This document shows, piece by piece, positions 52,719-60,264 of a stretch of DNA of 64,000 nucleotides. The stretch is from Maribacter zhoushanensis (GTDB taxonomy: Bacteria; Bacteroidota; Bacteroidia; Flavobacteriales; Flavobacteriaceae). Location of the stretch: the NCBI RefSeq assembly GCF_029350975.1, contig NZ_JARKMR010000002.1, positions 248,001 to 312,000 of the forward strand. The letters run 5' to 3'. The position numbers were made by a program, and so were the translations under genes. Position 1 is the stretch's first letter, and every line of letters begins with the position of its first letter. The notes under the pieces are model-generated. The model had not been told where the DNA came from and ran no database searches. It saw only the letters and a list, made by a program, of their open reading frames with translations.

Positions 52719-53501
52719 ATGAAGAGTACGTTTTGGGCGTTGATTTTAGGAGGAAGTAGTGGTCTAGGTCTAGCAACGGCAAAAAAATTGGCTAGTCACG
52801 GCTACCATATTTTAATAATGCACCGTGACAGACGTGCTGCAATGGATGAAATTGAAAAGGAATTTAATGAAATTCGCGCCCATGGTAATGAGTTTTTGGC
52901 GATGAACGTGGATGTATTGAATGCCGATAAACGACCAGGTATTATTTCTGATATCCAGCAACAACTACCGCAAGGACATCAAATAAAAGTAATGGTACAC
53001 AGTGTGGCAAAAGGAACGTTGAAGCCTATGCATTCTGAGAGTAGACCAACTTTGACAGATACTGATTTTAGAATCACTTTTGATGCCATGGCTTTAAGTC
53101 TTTATGATTGGACAAAGGCATTGACCACCGCAGGTTTATTTGCTGAAGATACGCGCATCATATCCTTTACAAGTGAGGGGAATACGAAGGCTTTACCTAA
53201 TTATAGTGCTGTTTCGGTAGCTAAAGTGGCATTGGAAGCACTTACCAGAAGTATTGCGTTGGAATTTGCACCTGTGGGCATAAAAGCAAACTGCATACAA
53301 GCAGGTATTACTATGACGAAATCCTTATCGATGATTCCCGGATACGAGCAAATAAAAGAAAACGCATTAAAAAGAAATCCGCAGAACAGACTAACAATGC
53401 CGGAAGATGTAGCAAATGCGGTGTATTTGTTAACTATGGATGAAGCAAAATGGATTACTGGAACCGTAATTAAGGTCGATGGCGGCGAAAGTTTGATGTA
53501 A
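52719..53501 (+). CDS. Enoyl-ACP-reductase-type SDR (FabI/FabL-like)
   Basis: 260 residues. NAD(P) motif GGSSGLG at 11-17. The active site has Tyr162-x6-Lys169 (NYSAVSVAKVALEAL), the spacing of FabI/FabL enoyl reductases, not the Tyr-x3-Lys of ketoreductases; Val replaces Tyr at the classical position. It should reduce enoyl-ACP to saturated acyl-ACP. 18 bp after the PKS gene and 8-11 bp before the dehydratase, so in the operon. Confidence 0.82.
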   Translation: MKSTFWALILGGSSGLGLATAKKLASHGYHILIMHRDRRAAMDEIEKEFNEIRAHGNEFLAMNVDVLNADKRPGIISDIQQQLPQGHQIKVMVHSVAKGTLKPMHSESRPTLTDTDFRITFDAMALSLYDWTKALTTAGLFAEDTRIISFTSEGNTKALPNYSAVSVAKVALEALTRSIALEFAPVGIKANCIQAGITMTKSLSMIPGYEQIKENALKRNPQNRLTMPEDVANAVYLLTMDEAKWITGTVIKVDGGESLM

Positions 53502-53512
53502 AATGAAAGGTG

Positions 53513-53962
53513 ATGAAAGAATCTTATGATTGGATATTGAAACAACTACCATATTCGGAGCCTTTTCTTTTTGTGGAGGAGATTCTGAATATTAGTGATA
53601 AAGGCATTGAGGGGAGTTATCGATTTTCACCCGATTTAGATATTTATAAAGGTCATTTTAAAAATAAGCCGGTTACACCAGGTGTAATATTGACGGAATG
53701 TTGCGCACAAATAGGTTTAGTGTGTTTGGGTATTTATCTTTTAGGTAAAAAGAGTGAATTGGAAAATGTAGCCATCGGTATGAGTAGTTCTCAAATGGAT
53801 TTTCTAATACCTGTTTACCCAGGCGAGCAAGTAAGGGTAATTTCTGAGCTGGTCTATTTTCGATTTCAGAAGTTAAAATGTGAAGTGAAAATGTATAATG
53901 AAAATGATAAATTGGTCTGCAAGGGAGTTTTAGCAGGCATGATAGGTGTAGCAAATGAATAG
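53513..53962 (+). CDS. FabZ/FabA-type 3-hydroxyacyl-ACP dehydratase
   Basis: 149 residues from ATG 53513 (GTG 53510 would add one codon). Hot-dog fold with KGHFKNKPVTPGVILTECCAQIGL: catalytic His48 and Glu62 of the FabZ type. It dehydrates 3-hydroxyacyl-ACP. The last 8 bp overlap the KS gene. It acts together with the KS, the enoyl reductase and the ACP here; no ketoreductase of its own is visible, so house-keeping FabG would be needed. Confidence 0.85.
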   Translation: MKESYDWILKQLPYSEPFLFVEEILNISDKGIEGSYRFSPDLDIYKGHFKNKPVTPGVILTECCAQIGLVCLGIYLLGKKSELENVAIGMSSSQMDFLIPVYPGEQVRVISELVYFRFQKLKCEVKMYNENDKLVCKGVLAGMIGVANE

Positions 53963-55235
53963 ACGCGTAGTTATTACTGGTTTAGGAGTATGCGCACCAA
54001 ATGGTGTGGGACTTTCTGATTTTACCAATGCTTTACTTGAAGGTAAAAGCGGACTACGGTATCAGCCAAATTTGGGGAAGTTGGGTTTTGGTTGCCAAGT
54101 GGCAGGAGAACCTTTGGTGAAAGATCAGCTTATAGCTAATTATTTTACGCCTTTAGAGCGCAGGGGTTTAAATGCCACAGGAATCGTTTACGGAGTAATT
54201 GCTGGTGTAGATGCTTGGAAAGATGCCGGTTTAGAGAAGAATATAACAAATGAGCCAAGCTGGGACCGCGGTATTATTTTTGGAACAGGCATTTTAGGGG
54301 TCGATAAATTTAGGGAGGCCATTCATTTAATAGACGAGGGTAAAGTTCGAAGGTTGGGCAGTACCTCGGTAATTCAAACAATGGCAAGTGGTATCAGTGC
54401 TTATTTAGGCGGATTATTAGGTTGTGGAAATCAAGTGACCACGAACTCCGCTGCATGTACAACTGGTACCGAAGGTATTTTAATGGCTTATGATCGTATT
54501 AGTCAGGGAAAAGCAGAAATTATGCTCACGGGTAGCTGTAGTGATAGCGGACCTTATGTATGGGGCGGTTTTGATGCTATGCGAATTTTGCCAAGAGGTT
54601 ATAACGATAACCCCACAAAAGCAAGCAGACCTATGAGTGCAACGGCGGGCGGATTTATTCCAGGAAGCGGTGCAGGAGCTTTGATGTTAGAGTCCTTGGA
54701 AAGCGCACAAAAGCGTGGTGCACATATTTATGCTGAAGTATTGGGAGGAGAAGTTAATAGTGGTGGACAACTAGGAGAAGGATCAATGACAGCACCAAAT
54801 AGTATGGCGGTGCAGCGATGTATTCAAAATGCCATTAGAAATTCAGGAATTACAGCTTCTGATATTGATGTCATCAATGGACATTTAACCGCAACTTCTA
54901 AAGATAGTCTAGAAATAGAAAATTGGAGAACAGCGCTAAATAGGGATAAAGGTGATTTTCCATATATCAATTCATTTAAAGGTTCGGTTGGGCATTGTTT
55001 GGCAGCGGCAGGGAGCATTGAAAGTGTTGCCACAGTTTTACAATTTAAAGAACAGGTGGTTTTTAAGAATGTCAACTGTGAGGATATTCATCCAGATATT
55101 TTGTCAGTGATACCGGCATCCAGCATTCCGCGTGATACAAAAAATCATTCGCCAAAAGTCATTGCCAAAGCAAGTTTTGGATTTGGAGATGTAAATGCCT
55201 GTGTTATTTTTAGGGCGTTTTCAAAAGAACAATAA
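53955..55235 (+). CDS. Beta-ketoacyl-ACP synthase (FabF-like) of the polyketide operon
   Basis: 426 residues. Cys168 (NSAACTTGTEGILMAYDRI), His310 (VINGHLTATSKDSLE) and His347 (FKGSVGHCLAAAGS) give the Cys-His-His triad, so it is active and not a chain-length factor. It elongates acyl-ACP with malonyl-ACP. The start overlaps the dehydratase gene by 8 bp. No acyltransferase or second KS is present. In this setting it makes the starter chain or a polyene. Confidence 0.88.
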   Translation: MNRRVVITGLGVCAPNGVGLSDFTNALLEGKSGLRYQPNLGKLGFGCQVAGEPLVKDQLIANYFTPLERRGLNATGIVYGVIAGVDAWKDAGLEKNITNEPSWDRGIIFGTGILGVDKFREAIHLIDEGKVRRLGSTSVIQTMASGISAYLGGLLGCGNQVTTNSAACTTGTEGILMAYDRISQGKAEIMLTGSCSDSGPYVWGGFDAMRILPRGYNDNPTKASRPMSATAGGFIPGSGAGALMLESLESAQKRGAHIYAEVLGGEVNSGGQLGEGSMTAPNSMAVQRCIQNAIRNSGITASDIDVINGHLTATSKDSLEIENWRTALNRDKGDFPYINSFKGSVGHCLAAAGSIESVATVLQFKEQVVFKNVNCEDIHPDILSVIPASSIPRDTKNHSPKVIAKASFGFGDVNACVIFRAFSKEQ

Positions 55236-55269
55236 TTTATACTAAAAGGTATTTTAATAAAATCAAAGT

Positions 55270-55524
55270 ATGCTTAAAGAAGAAAAATATCAAAAATTAA
55301 AAGATATTATTAAAATATATCTACCTGAAGACGTGTCGGTTACTGACATTGCTCAAGATAGTCACTTCATGAACGATTTAAACATCAACTCTGCCAATCT
55401 TGTCGATATTGTTTTAGATGTAGAAGATGCCTTCGACATTCGTCTTGAAAATGAGGATATCGAAAAGATGCAAACCGTTAATGATGCCATGGCAATTATA
55501 GATGCCAAGCTCGCAGAGAACTAA
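55270..55524 (+). CDS. Acyl carrier protein of the polyketide operon
   Basis: 84 residues, acidic, four-helix. The phosphopantetheine Ser is Ser41 in LNINSANLVDIVLDVED; the usual Asp-Ser-Leu is here Asn-Ser-Ala. Distinct from a house-keeping AcpP, which is typically Asp-Ser-Leu. 34 bp after the KS stop; last gene of the operon. Confidence 0.88.
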   Translation: MLKEEKYQKLKDIIKIYLPEDVSVTDIAQDSHFMNDLNINSANLVDIVLDVEDAFDIRLENEDIEKMQTVNDAMAIIDAKLAEN

Positions 55525-55537
55525 TACTGTTACTATG

Positions 55538-56497
55538 CTATTCTTTATTCTTAATTAAGACCGAAGCTAAAATACCGGCAAGTAACGAAACTGAGATTAC
55601 GGTCAGTGATACCCATTCAGGTAAATGTATGTAATGGGAGAATAACATCTTTAATCCTACAAAGGCAAGTATAACCACTAAGCTGTAGTTGATATACTTA
55701 AATTTCTCTAACATTCTAGATATTAGAAAATACATGGAACGCAAGCCTAAAATTGCCAGAATATTAGAAGTAAAAACAATAAAGGGATCGGCGGTAATGG
55801 CTAATATGGCCGGTATACTATCTAGAGCAAATAAGATATCCGTTAGTTCTATTACAATAAGTGCTACAAATAGGGGAGTAGCGGCGTTGAGTCCCATTCT
55901 TTTTACAAAGAAGTCATGTCCGTGCATGGTCGTTGTAACCGGGTAAATTTTCTTTATTTGTTTAAACACAAAAGAATCTTTTGGATCAAAGTCGTCATCT
56001 TCGCCTTTCAGCATATTAAAAGCCGTATAGAGCAAGAACACGCCGAACACATAAATAATCCATTCGAATTTAGTGATCAAGGCAACACCAAAGAAAATCA
56101 TTAAAGCTCTAAAAACAATAGCACCTAAAATTCCCCAAAATAGCACGCGGTGCTGATATAACGGCGGAATCTTAAAAGAGGAGAATATCACCGCAATCAC
56201 AAAAACGTTATCTATACTAAGAGAAAGTTCAATAAGGTAACCTGTTATATATTTAAGTACAGCATCGTTTGGGGTAAGTCCGGTTGGGTTGGCAATAATT
56301 TCAGCATCAAACAACCAATAAATTACTCCACTGAAGGCAAAAGCTACGGTAACGAAAATAGCAGTCCAAATTCCGGCCTCTTTAGATTTAATTACATGTT
56401 CATCCTTATGAAAAACACCTAAATCTAAGGCAAGGAAAATAAGAACAAATGCAATAAAGACAATCCAGACTATCATATAGAAATTTTCAAGCTGCAA
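55538..56497 (-). CDS. TerC-family integral membrane protein
   Basis: 319 residues, about nine transmembrane helices, TerC core: GVFHKDEHVIKSKEAGIWT, LIELSLSIDNVFVIAVIF (Glu/Ser/Asp), FVALIVIELTDILFALDSIPA (Glu/Asp). It may export manganese or tellurite-linked metal ions (Alx/MntX-like). Converges with the ACP gene, 13 bp apart, with no terminator seen. Confidence 0.9.
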   Translation of the reverse strand: MQLENFYMIVWIVFIAFVLIFLALDLGVFHKDEHVIKSKEAGIWTAIFVTVAFAFSGVIYWLFDAEIIANPTGLTPNDAVLKYITGYLIELSLSIDNVFVIAVIFSSFKIPPLYQHRVLFWGILGAIVFRALMIFFGVALITKFEWIIYVFGVFLLYTAFNMLKGEDDDFDPKDSFVFKQIKKIYPVTTTMHGHDFFVKRMGLNAATPLFVALIVIELTDILFALDSIPAILAITADPFIVFTSNILAILGLRSMYFLISRMLEKFKYINYSLVVILAFVGLKMLFSHYIHLPEWVSLTVISVSLLAGILASVLIKNKE

Positions 56498-56819
56498 AGG
56501 TATTAAAAATTGACTTCACGTTTTCCATTTCTTTAAAATGTTCCACTATTCAAAAACAGTTGTCAATGATTTCCTTTCAGATTGCAAATATGCATAAGAT
56601 GATTGTTAATCGTTGTTCTAATCCTTTTACATATTAACTTAAAAAAATAGGGTAGTATTTTCAACACATTGAAAATCAATGGGTTTTAAGGGTTGAAGTT
56701 TCAATTAGATAATCTGCCGGATAAAAGACATTTTTTGATCGATAAAGTGCAAATTTATTTTAAAATCAAGAGAAGTATAATTTTTTTGTTTTAAATTTAG
56801 GGTAGAACAAGCTATTAAA
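56498..56819. other. 322-bp intergenic region without a gene
   Basis: AT-rich, with no coding frame of note. It contains the inverted repeat ATTTTCAA-CACA-TTGAAAAT at 56657-56676, a possible operator, and A/T-rich tracts upstream of the ATG at 56820. Both flanking genes start away from or at it, so it must hold promoters for both. Confidence 0.4.
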
Positions 56820-57161
56820 ATGAAAAAACTAACCATTATTTGTGGTTCTTTGTTATGCCTTATTTTGGGTATGCAAGAAGCTCAAGCACAAGATTCATTG
56901 CAGTTAGATGCAAGGGTGAAACAACGTATGCTTTTGAATCAATTTGAGGCTGATTATGTATTAACAGCTTCTGAACGTGTAGCGTTAAAGCAGAGCCGTT
57001 TGGCACATCAATACCGAATGAAAGAAATTTTAGATTCTATTGATATTTCAGATGCAAGAAGAAAACGTTTGATCCAAGAATTAAAAAAGAATCCATTCTC
57101 TGAACGTGTACAATCTGTGATTGCAAATCATACAGATACTAGTGATAGTTTGGAACAATAA
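56820..57161 (+). CDS. Small secreted protein, LDxxDISD family member 1
   Basis: 113 residues with a signal peptide (LLCLILGMQEAQAQ). The mature part is helical and contains ILDSIDISDARRKRLIQELKKN. A related pattern occurs in the protein at 58159 (GLDTLDISDRKRQRMIKALY), so the two are paralogues. Function unknown; exported. A terminator overlapping the HPF stop ends the gene. Confidence 0.6.
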   Translation: MKKLTIICGSLLCLILGMQEAQAQDSLQLDARVKQRMLLNQFEADYVLTASERVALKQSRLAHQYRMKEILDSIDISDARRKRLIQELKKNPFSERVQSVIANHTDTSDSLEQ

Positions 57162-57192
57162 AAAAAATGCAGTCTAATGAGACTGCATTTTT
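57161..57192. terminator. Bidirectional intrinsic terminator overlapping the HPF stop
   Basis: AAAATGCAGTC/GACTGCATTTT with a 6-nt loop and flanking A and T runs, between convergent genes. It includes the HPF stop codon (57174-57176). Confidence 0.8.
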
Positions 57193-57476
57193 GCTTTTCT
57201 TCTTTCTAATTGTCTTTTTAAATCTTCTATAGAAGAAGCAATTGATGCTTCAAAACTATCTGAAGACGACTGCGCAAACAGGCGAGGGCCCGGTGCACTC
57301 AAGCGTATGTTACAAACCATACCTGATTCTGGTGAAGAGGTATTTTCCTTTTTAAAGAAAACATCTGATCTTACGATAAAATCATATTTATCCAATAATT
57401 TCTCTAATTTTTCAGCAGCCATTATCTCTAATCGGTTACTGGCTTTAACATCGTCGTATTCAAAATTGATATTCAT
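57174..57476 (-). CDS. Ribosome hibernation-promoting factor (HPF/RaiA, short form)
   Basis: 100 residues with the HPF/YfiA beta-alpha-beta fold: NINFEYDDVKASNRLEIMAAEKLEKLLDKY region and GMVCNIRLSAPGPRLFAQSSSDSF. Only the N-terminal domain, not the long form. It binds the 30S decoding channel in stationary phase to inactivate ribosomes. Converges with the upstream LDxxDISD gene. Confidence 0.9.
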   Translation of the reverse strand: MNINFEYDDVKASNRLEIMAAEKLEKLLDKYDFIVRSDVFFKKENTSSPESGMVCNIRLSAPGPRLFAQSSSDSFEASIASSIEDLKRQLERRKAKMQSH

Positions 57477-57708
57477 AGGCTAAAAGTTTAGTTTAAGGTA
57501 CTCATTTCAGGAACGCTTTACAATTAAAAATTTCTTAATAATTTCTCTAATAGAAGTTAAGATATATTAATCCTTTTGTTTCCATTAAGTTAGCAAAAAT
57601 GAATTCGTTTTATAGTTAAGTTAAACTTGCGCAAACATAGTTTAAATATACTCCTATTTTCTTATCTTGAAGTAAAATTCTCACAATTTCATTTTTAAAT
57701 CTACTGCT

Positions 57709-58041
57709 ATGGAAAATGTAAAGGATAAATCTACGTGTTTAGGAAAATTGGAGCGTTGCAAGAAAACCATTCAACATTTAAAAATTAGGGTAGATTCCTA
57801 CTTATATGAGCCTTCAACTGTAGCGTTATTTGAAACTAAAGTGTATTTGAAAAGTAAAATCTCTAAACTTTCCGAGGCAAATAAAAAATTGATGGAATAC
57901 TTGAAGTCAACAAAAGACGTATTGCCTGAGCAGTACAAAATGGTCAATTTTCATACGAGGGAAACATCAGAGCTTGAATTTGATTTTATGGAGTATACCT
58001 TAAAATTTAGAAAACCGGTCAATTTAAGACAACACGTTTAA
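57709..58041 (+). CDS. Hypothetical protein, SYLYEP family member 1
   Basis: 110 residues, helical and charged, no signal peptide. It contains DSYLYEPSTVALFETKVYLK, a phrase repeated with variation in the protein at 63482 (ESYLYEPQTPSGFEKKQNLK). The family is unknown to me; a coiled-coil role in the cytosol is likely. It has a Cys pair near the N-terminus (CLGKLERCKK). Its own ~230-bp upstream gap contains no gene. Confidence 0.55.
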   Translation: MENVKDKSTCLGKLERCKKTIQHLKIRVDSYLYEPSTVALFETKVYLKSKISKLSEANKKLMEYLKSTKDVLPEQYKMVNFHTRETSELEFDFMEYTLKFRKPVNLRQHV

Positions 58042-58158
58042 ATACCTATTTCTTAGGTGATTGGTTAAACTTGGTATTATTTCCCTATAACATTCATATT
58101 TATGTATCATTTAAAAAAAATGTTACTAATTTAGACCTAGAACATTAATGAATTTGAT

Positions 58159-58485
58159 ATGAAAATTTTTATGCGGCTAGCTATTTGCTGCACATTTTTC
58201 TGTACGGCTATGTCGTACGCACAATCGAACGATTCTACTACTACAAAACCGAATGAAGAAGACGAAGGTCCGGTAATGTTTCAATTTGAACCTAATTATG
58301 AAACTGCGGTAATGTTACAAAGAGTGGCATTAAGAGAGAAGATTAAGGGCTTAGACACTCTGGACATCTCTGACAGAAAGCGTCAACGTATGATCAAAGC
58401 GTTATATAAAGAATCTAGAAACTTCGACTTCAAGAAATCAGTGCTTGTTAATACTGAATTTGAAGAAGAAGACTATGAAGACTAA
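58159..58485 (+). CDS. Small secreted protein, LDxxDISD family member 2
   Basis: 108 residues with a signal peptide ending near SYAQ. The middle carries GLDTLDISDRKRQRMIKALYKE, paralogous to the protein at 56820; the tail is acidic (EEEDYED). Secreted; function unknown. Lies between a SYLYEP member and the DUF4251 gene. Confidence 0.58.
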   Translation: MKIFMRLAICCTFFCTAMSYAQSNDSTTTKPNEEDEGPVMFQFEPNYETAVMLQRVALREKIKGLDTLDISDRKRQRMIKALYKESRNFDFKKSVLVNTEFEEEDYED

Positions 58486-58541
58486 ATATTGTCTTTTGGC
58501 ATAGATTTCGTAGGGTATTAGTAGCATAAACACACTATAGT

Positions 58542-59084
58542 ATGAAAACTTCTATTCTATTCATTTTTGCCTTAAGTATGGTTGCTGGTTGTAAGTCCTC
58601 AAAAACTATGATAAGCGAATCTCATGCTATTCATACTTTAATTGCATCAAAACATATTGAATTTACGGCTACCTCTGCAAGTCCTATGGTAACCAAGAGT
58701 ATGACTGCTATAGCCAATAGCGGACTCATTGCTCCCGGTAATACAGTTTCTAGGATAGATTTAAACGGTAACGGTAATTTCTTGAAGATAGTAGGTGATA
58801 GTGTATCTGCCAACTTACCTTATTATGGCGAACGTCAATTTGGTGGTGGTTATGGAACTACTTCAGGAATTGAGTTTAATGGACTTCCAGATAATTACAT
58901 TCAAGAGTTTAATAGTGATAAGCAAAAATATACCATCAGTTTTCAAATAAACGATTCGTCTGATAGGTATACGGTTTATGTAGATATCTTTCCTAGTAGG
59001 TCAAGTGTAGTTTCTGTGAATATGGCAAATAGAAATGCTATTCAGTACAACGGTAGTGTAAGTGCAATCGGTGGAGAGCAATAA
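58542..59084 (+). CDS. DUF4251 lipoprotein
   Basis: 180 residues with a lipoprotein signal (FALSMVAGCKSSK). DUF4251 pattern: IHTLIASKHIEFTATSASP, PYYGERQFGGGYGTTSGIEF, then YTVYVDIFPSRSSVVSV. A small beta protein on the periplasmic side; function unknown. 56 bp after the preceding small secreted protein. Confidence 0.82.
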   Translation: MKTSILFIFALSMVAGCKSSKTMISESHAIHTLIASKHIEFTATSASPMVTKSMTAIANSGLIAPGNTVSRIDLNGNGNFLKIVGDSVSANLPYYGERQFGGGYGTTSGIEFNGLPDNYIQEFNSDKQKYTISFQINDSSDRYTVYVDIFPSRSSVVSVNMANRNAIQYNGSVSAIGGEQ

Positions 59085-59191
59085 CCTGCTCAATACTAAT
59101 AATTTGACCGTATATTTTACCCAAAAATGTTAAGAAGAGCCCAAAAAGGGAAGGTTTTGCTATAATCTTCGTTATTCCCTACTAAGAACAA

Positions 59192-59199
59192 TACCTTTG
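59192..59199 (+). promoter_or_regulatory. Candidate -7 promoter element of the FKBP gene
   Basis: TACCTTTG matches TAnnTTTG, 36 bp upstream of the ATG at 59235. Confidence 0.4.
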
Positions 59200-59234
59200 C
59201 ACTTCAATTTAGTTAAATAGTAGAATTTAATAGT

Positions 59235-59663
59235 ATGAGTAAAGTAAAAGCAGATAGTCAAGTAAAAGTACATTACACAGGTAAACTAAGTAATGGTCAA
59301 ACATTTGATAGTTCAGTAGGTAGAGAGCCATTAGATGTGAAATTGGGACAAGGTAGCTTAATACCAGCTTTTGAGAAAGGATTGCTTGATATGGAGGTTA
59401 ATGATAAGAAAACTATCGTTATCGCTAAAGAAGATGCATACGGTGAAAAGCAAAAAGAGCTTTTTCAAACAGTTCAAAAATCAGATTTACCGGCAGATAT
59501 GGAGCCAAAAGTAGATATGGCACTTATGGCAACTAACGCAGATGGTAGCGAAAGACAATTACGTGTTGCGGAAGTAAACGAAAATGATATCGTTGTAGAT
59601 GCAAATCACCCATTAGCAGGTGAAGATTTAACCTTTGAATTAGAATTGGTTGAAGTTCAATAA
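59235..59663 (+). CDS. FKBP-type peptidyl-prolyl isomerase, SlyD-like
   Basis: 142 residues: VHYTGKLSNGQTFDSSVGREPL, then GQGSLIPAFEKGLLDMEVND, an IF-flap, and the C-terminal LTFELELVEV. FKBP with a chaperone-like insertion, like SlyD, but without a long metal-binding His tail. No signal peptide, so cytosolic. It assists protein folding and metal handling. Ends at a terminator (59684-59710). Confidence 0.9.
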   Translation: MSKVKADSQVKVHYTGKLSNGQTFDSSVGREPLDVKLGQGSLIPAFEKGLLDMEVNDKKTIVIAKEDAYGEKQKELFQTVQKSDLPADMEPKVDMALMATNADGSERQLRVAEVNENDIVVDANHPLAGEDLTFELELVEVQ

Positions 59664-59683
59664 GGCGTAAAAGTTATTATATG

Positions 59684-59710
59684 AAAAACCGCCTAATAGG
59701 CGGTTTTTTT
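59684..59710 (+). terminator. Intrinsic terminator after the FKBP gene
   Basis: AAAAACCGCC/GGCGGTTTTT around TAATA, followed by T-tract. Confidence 0.85.
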
Positions 59711-59757
59711 TGTTTCTAAGCCTATCGGTTTCATAGTGCTAAATAGTATATTTGAAT

Positions 59758-60264
59758 ATGCATTTAAGAACATTAATATTCCTAATTACCGTTATGGTGG
59801 TTATAGGGTGTAAAGAGGATAAGACCAAAAAAGTTGAACCTGAAAAAAAGAAAACTGTTACGGAAAAAGTAGCTTCTTCAACTTATGAAGATTTAGAGGG
59901 TAATCCTATAGAATTAAGCGATTACAAGGGTAAACGCGTGTTAGTTAATTATTGGGCAACGTGGTGTAGACCATGTATTGAAGAAATGCCCGATATGGAA
60001 AAAGCCCAAGCCATTTTAGCCGATGATAATTATGTTTTTCTATTTGCATCTGATCAGTCTGTAGAAAAAATCAATAAGTTTAAAGAGGCACGCGGTTTTC
60101 AATTAGATTTTATCAAGTTCAACGGTGTCTATGCAGAAGAAAATGTTAGTGCATTACCGGCAACATTTATATATAATGAAGTAGGGGAGCAGGTAGCACG
60201 TTTTGATGGCGGATTGAAATGGGACAGTGCAGAAATGATTGAAAAACTTAGAGCGGTGCAATAA
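59758..60264 (+). CDS. TlpA-type thioredoxin lipoprotein
   Basis: 168 residues from ATG 59758 (TTG 59752 rejected), lipoprotein signal (LITVMVVIGCKED). Thioredoxin fold with WCRPC (YWATWCRPCIEEMPD) and the cis-Pro stretch SALPATFIYN. It is membrane-anchored and reduces periplasmic disulfides. Its stop overlaps the next start by one base (TAATG), linking it to the Cys-rich propeller. Confidence 0.9.
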   Translation: MHLRTLIFLITVMVVIGCKEDKTKKVEPEKKKTVTEKVASSTYEDLEGNPIELSDYKGKRVLVNYWATWCRPCIEEMPDMEKAQAILADDNYVFLFASDQSVEKINKFKEARGFQLDFIKFNGVYAEENVSALPATFIYNEVGEQVARFDGGLKWDSAEMIEKLRAVQ

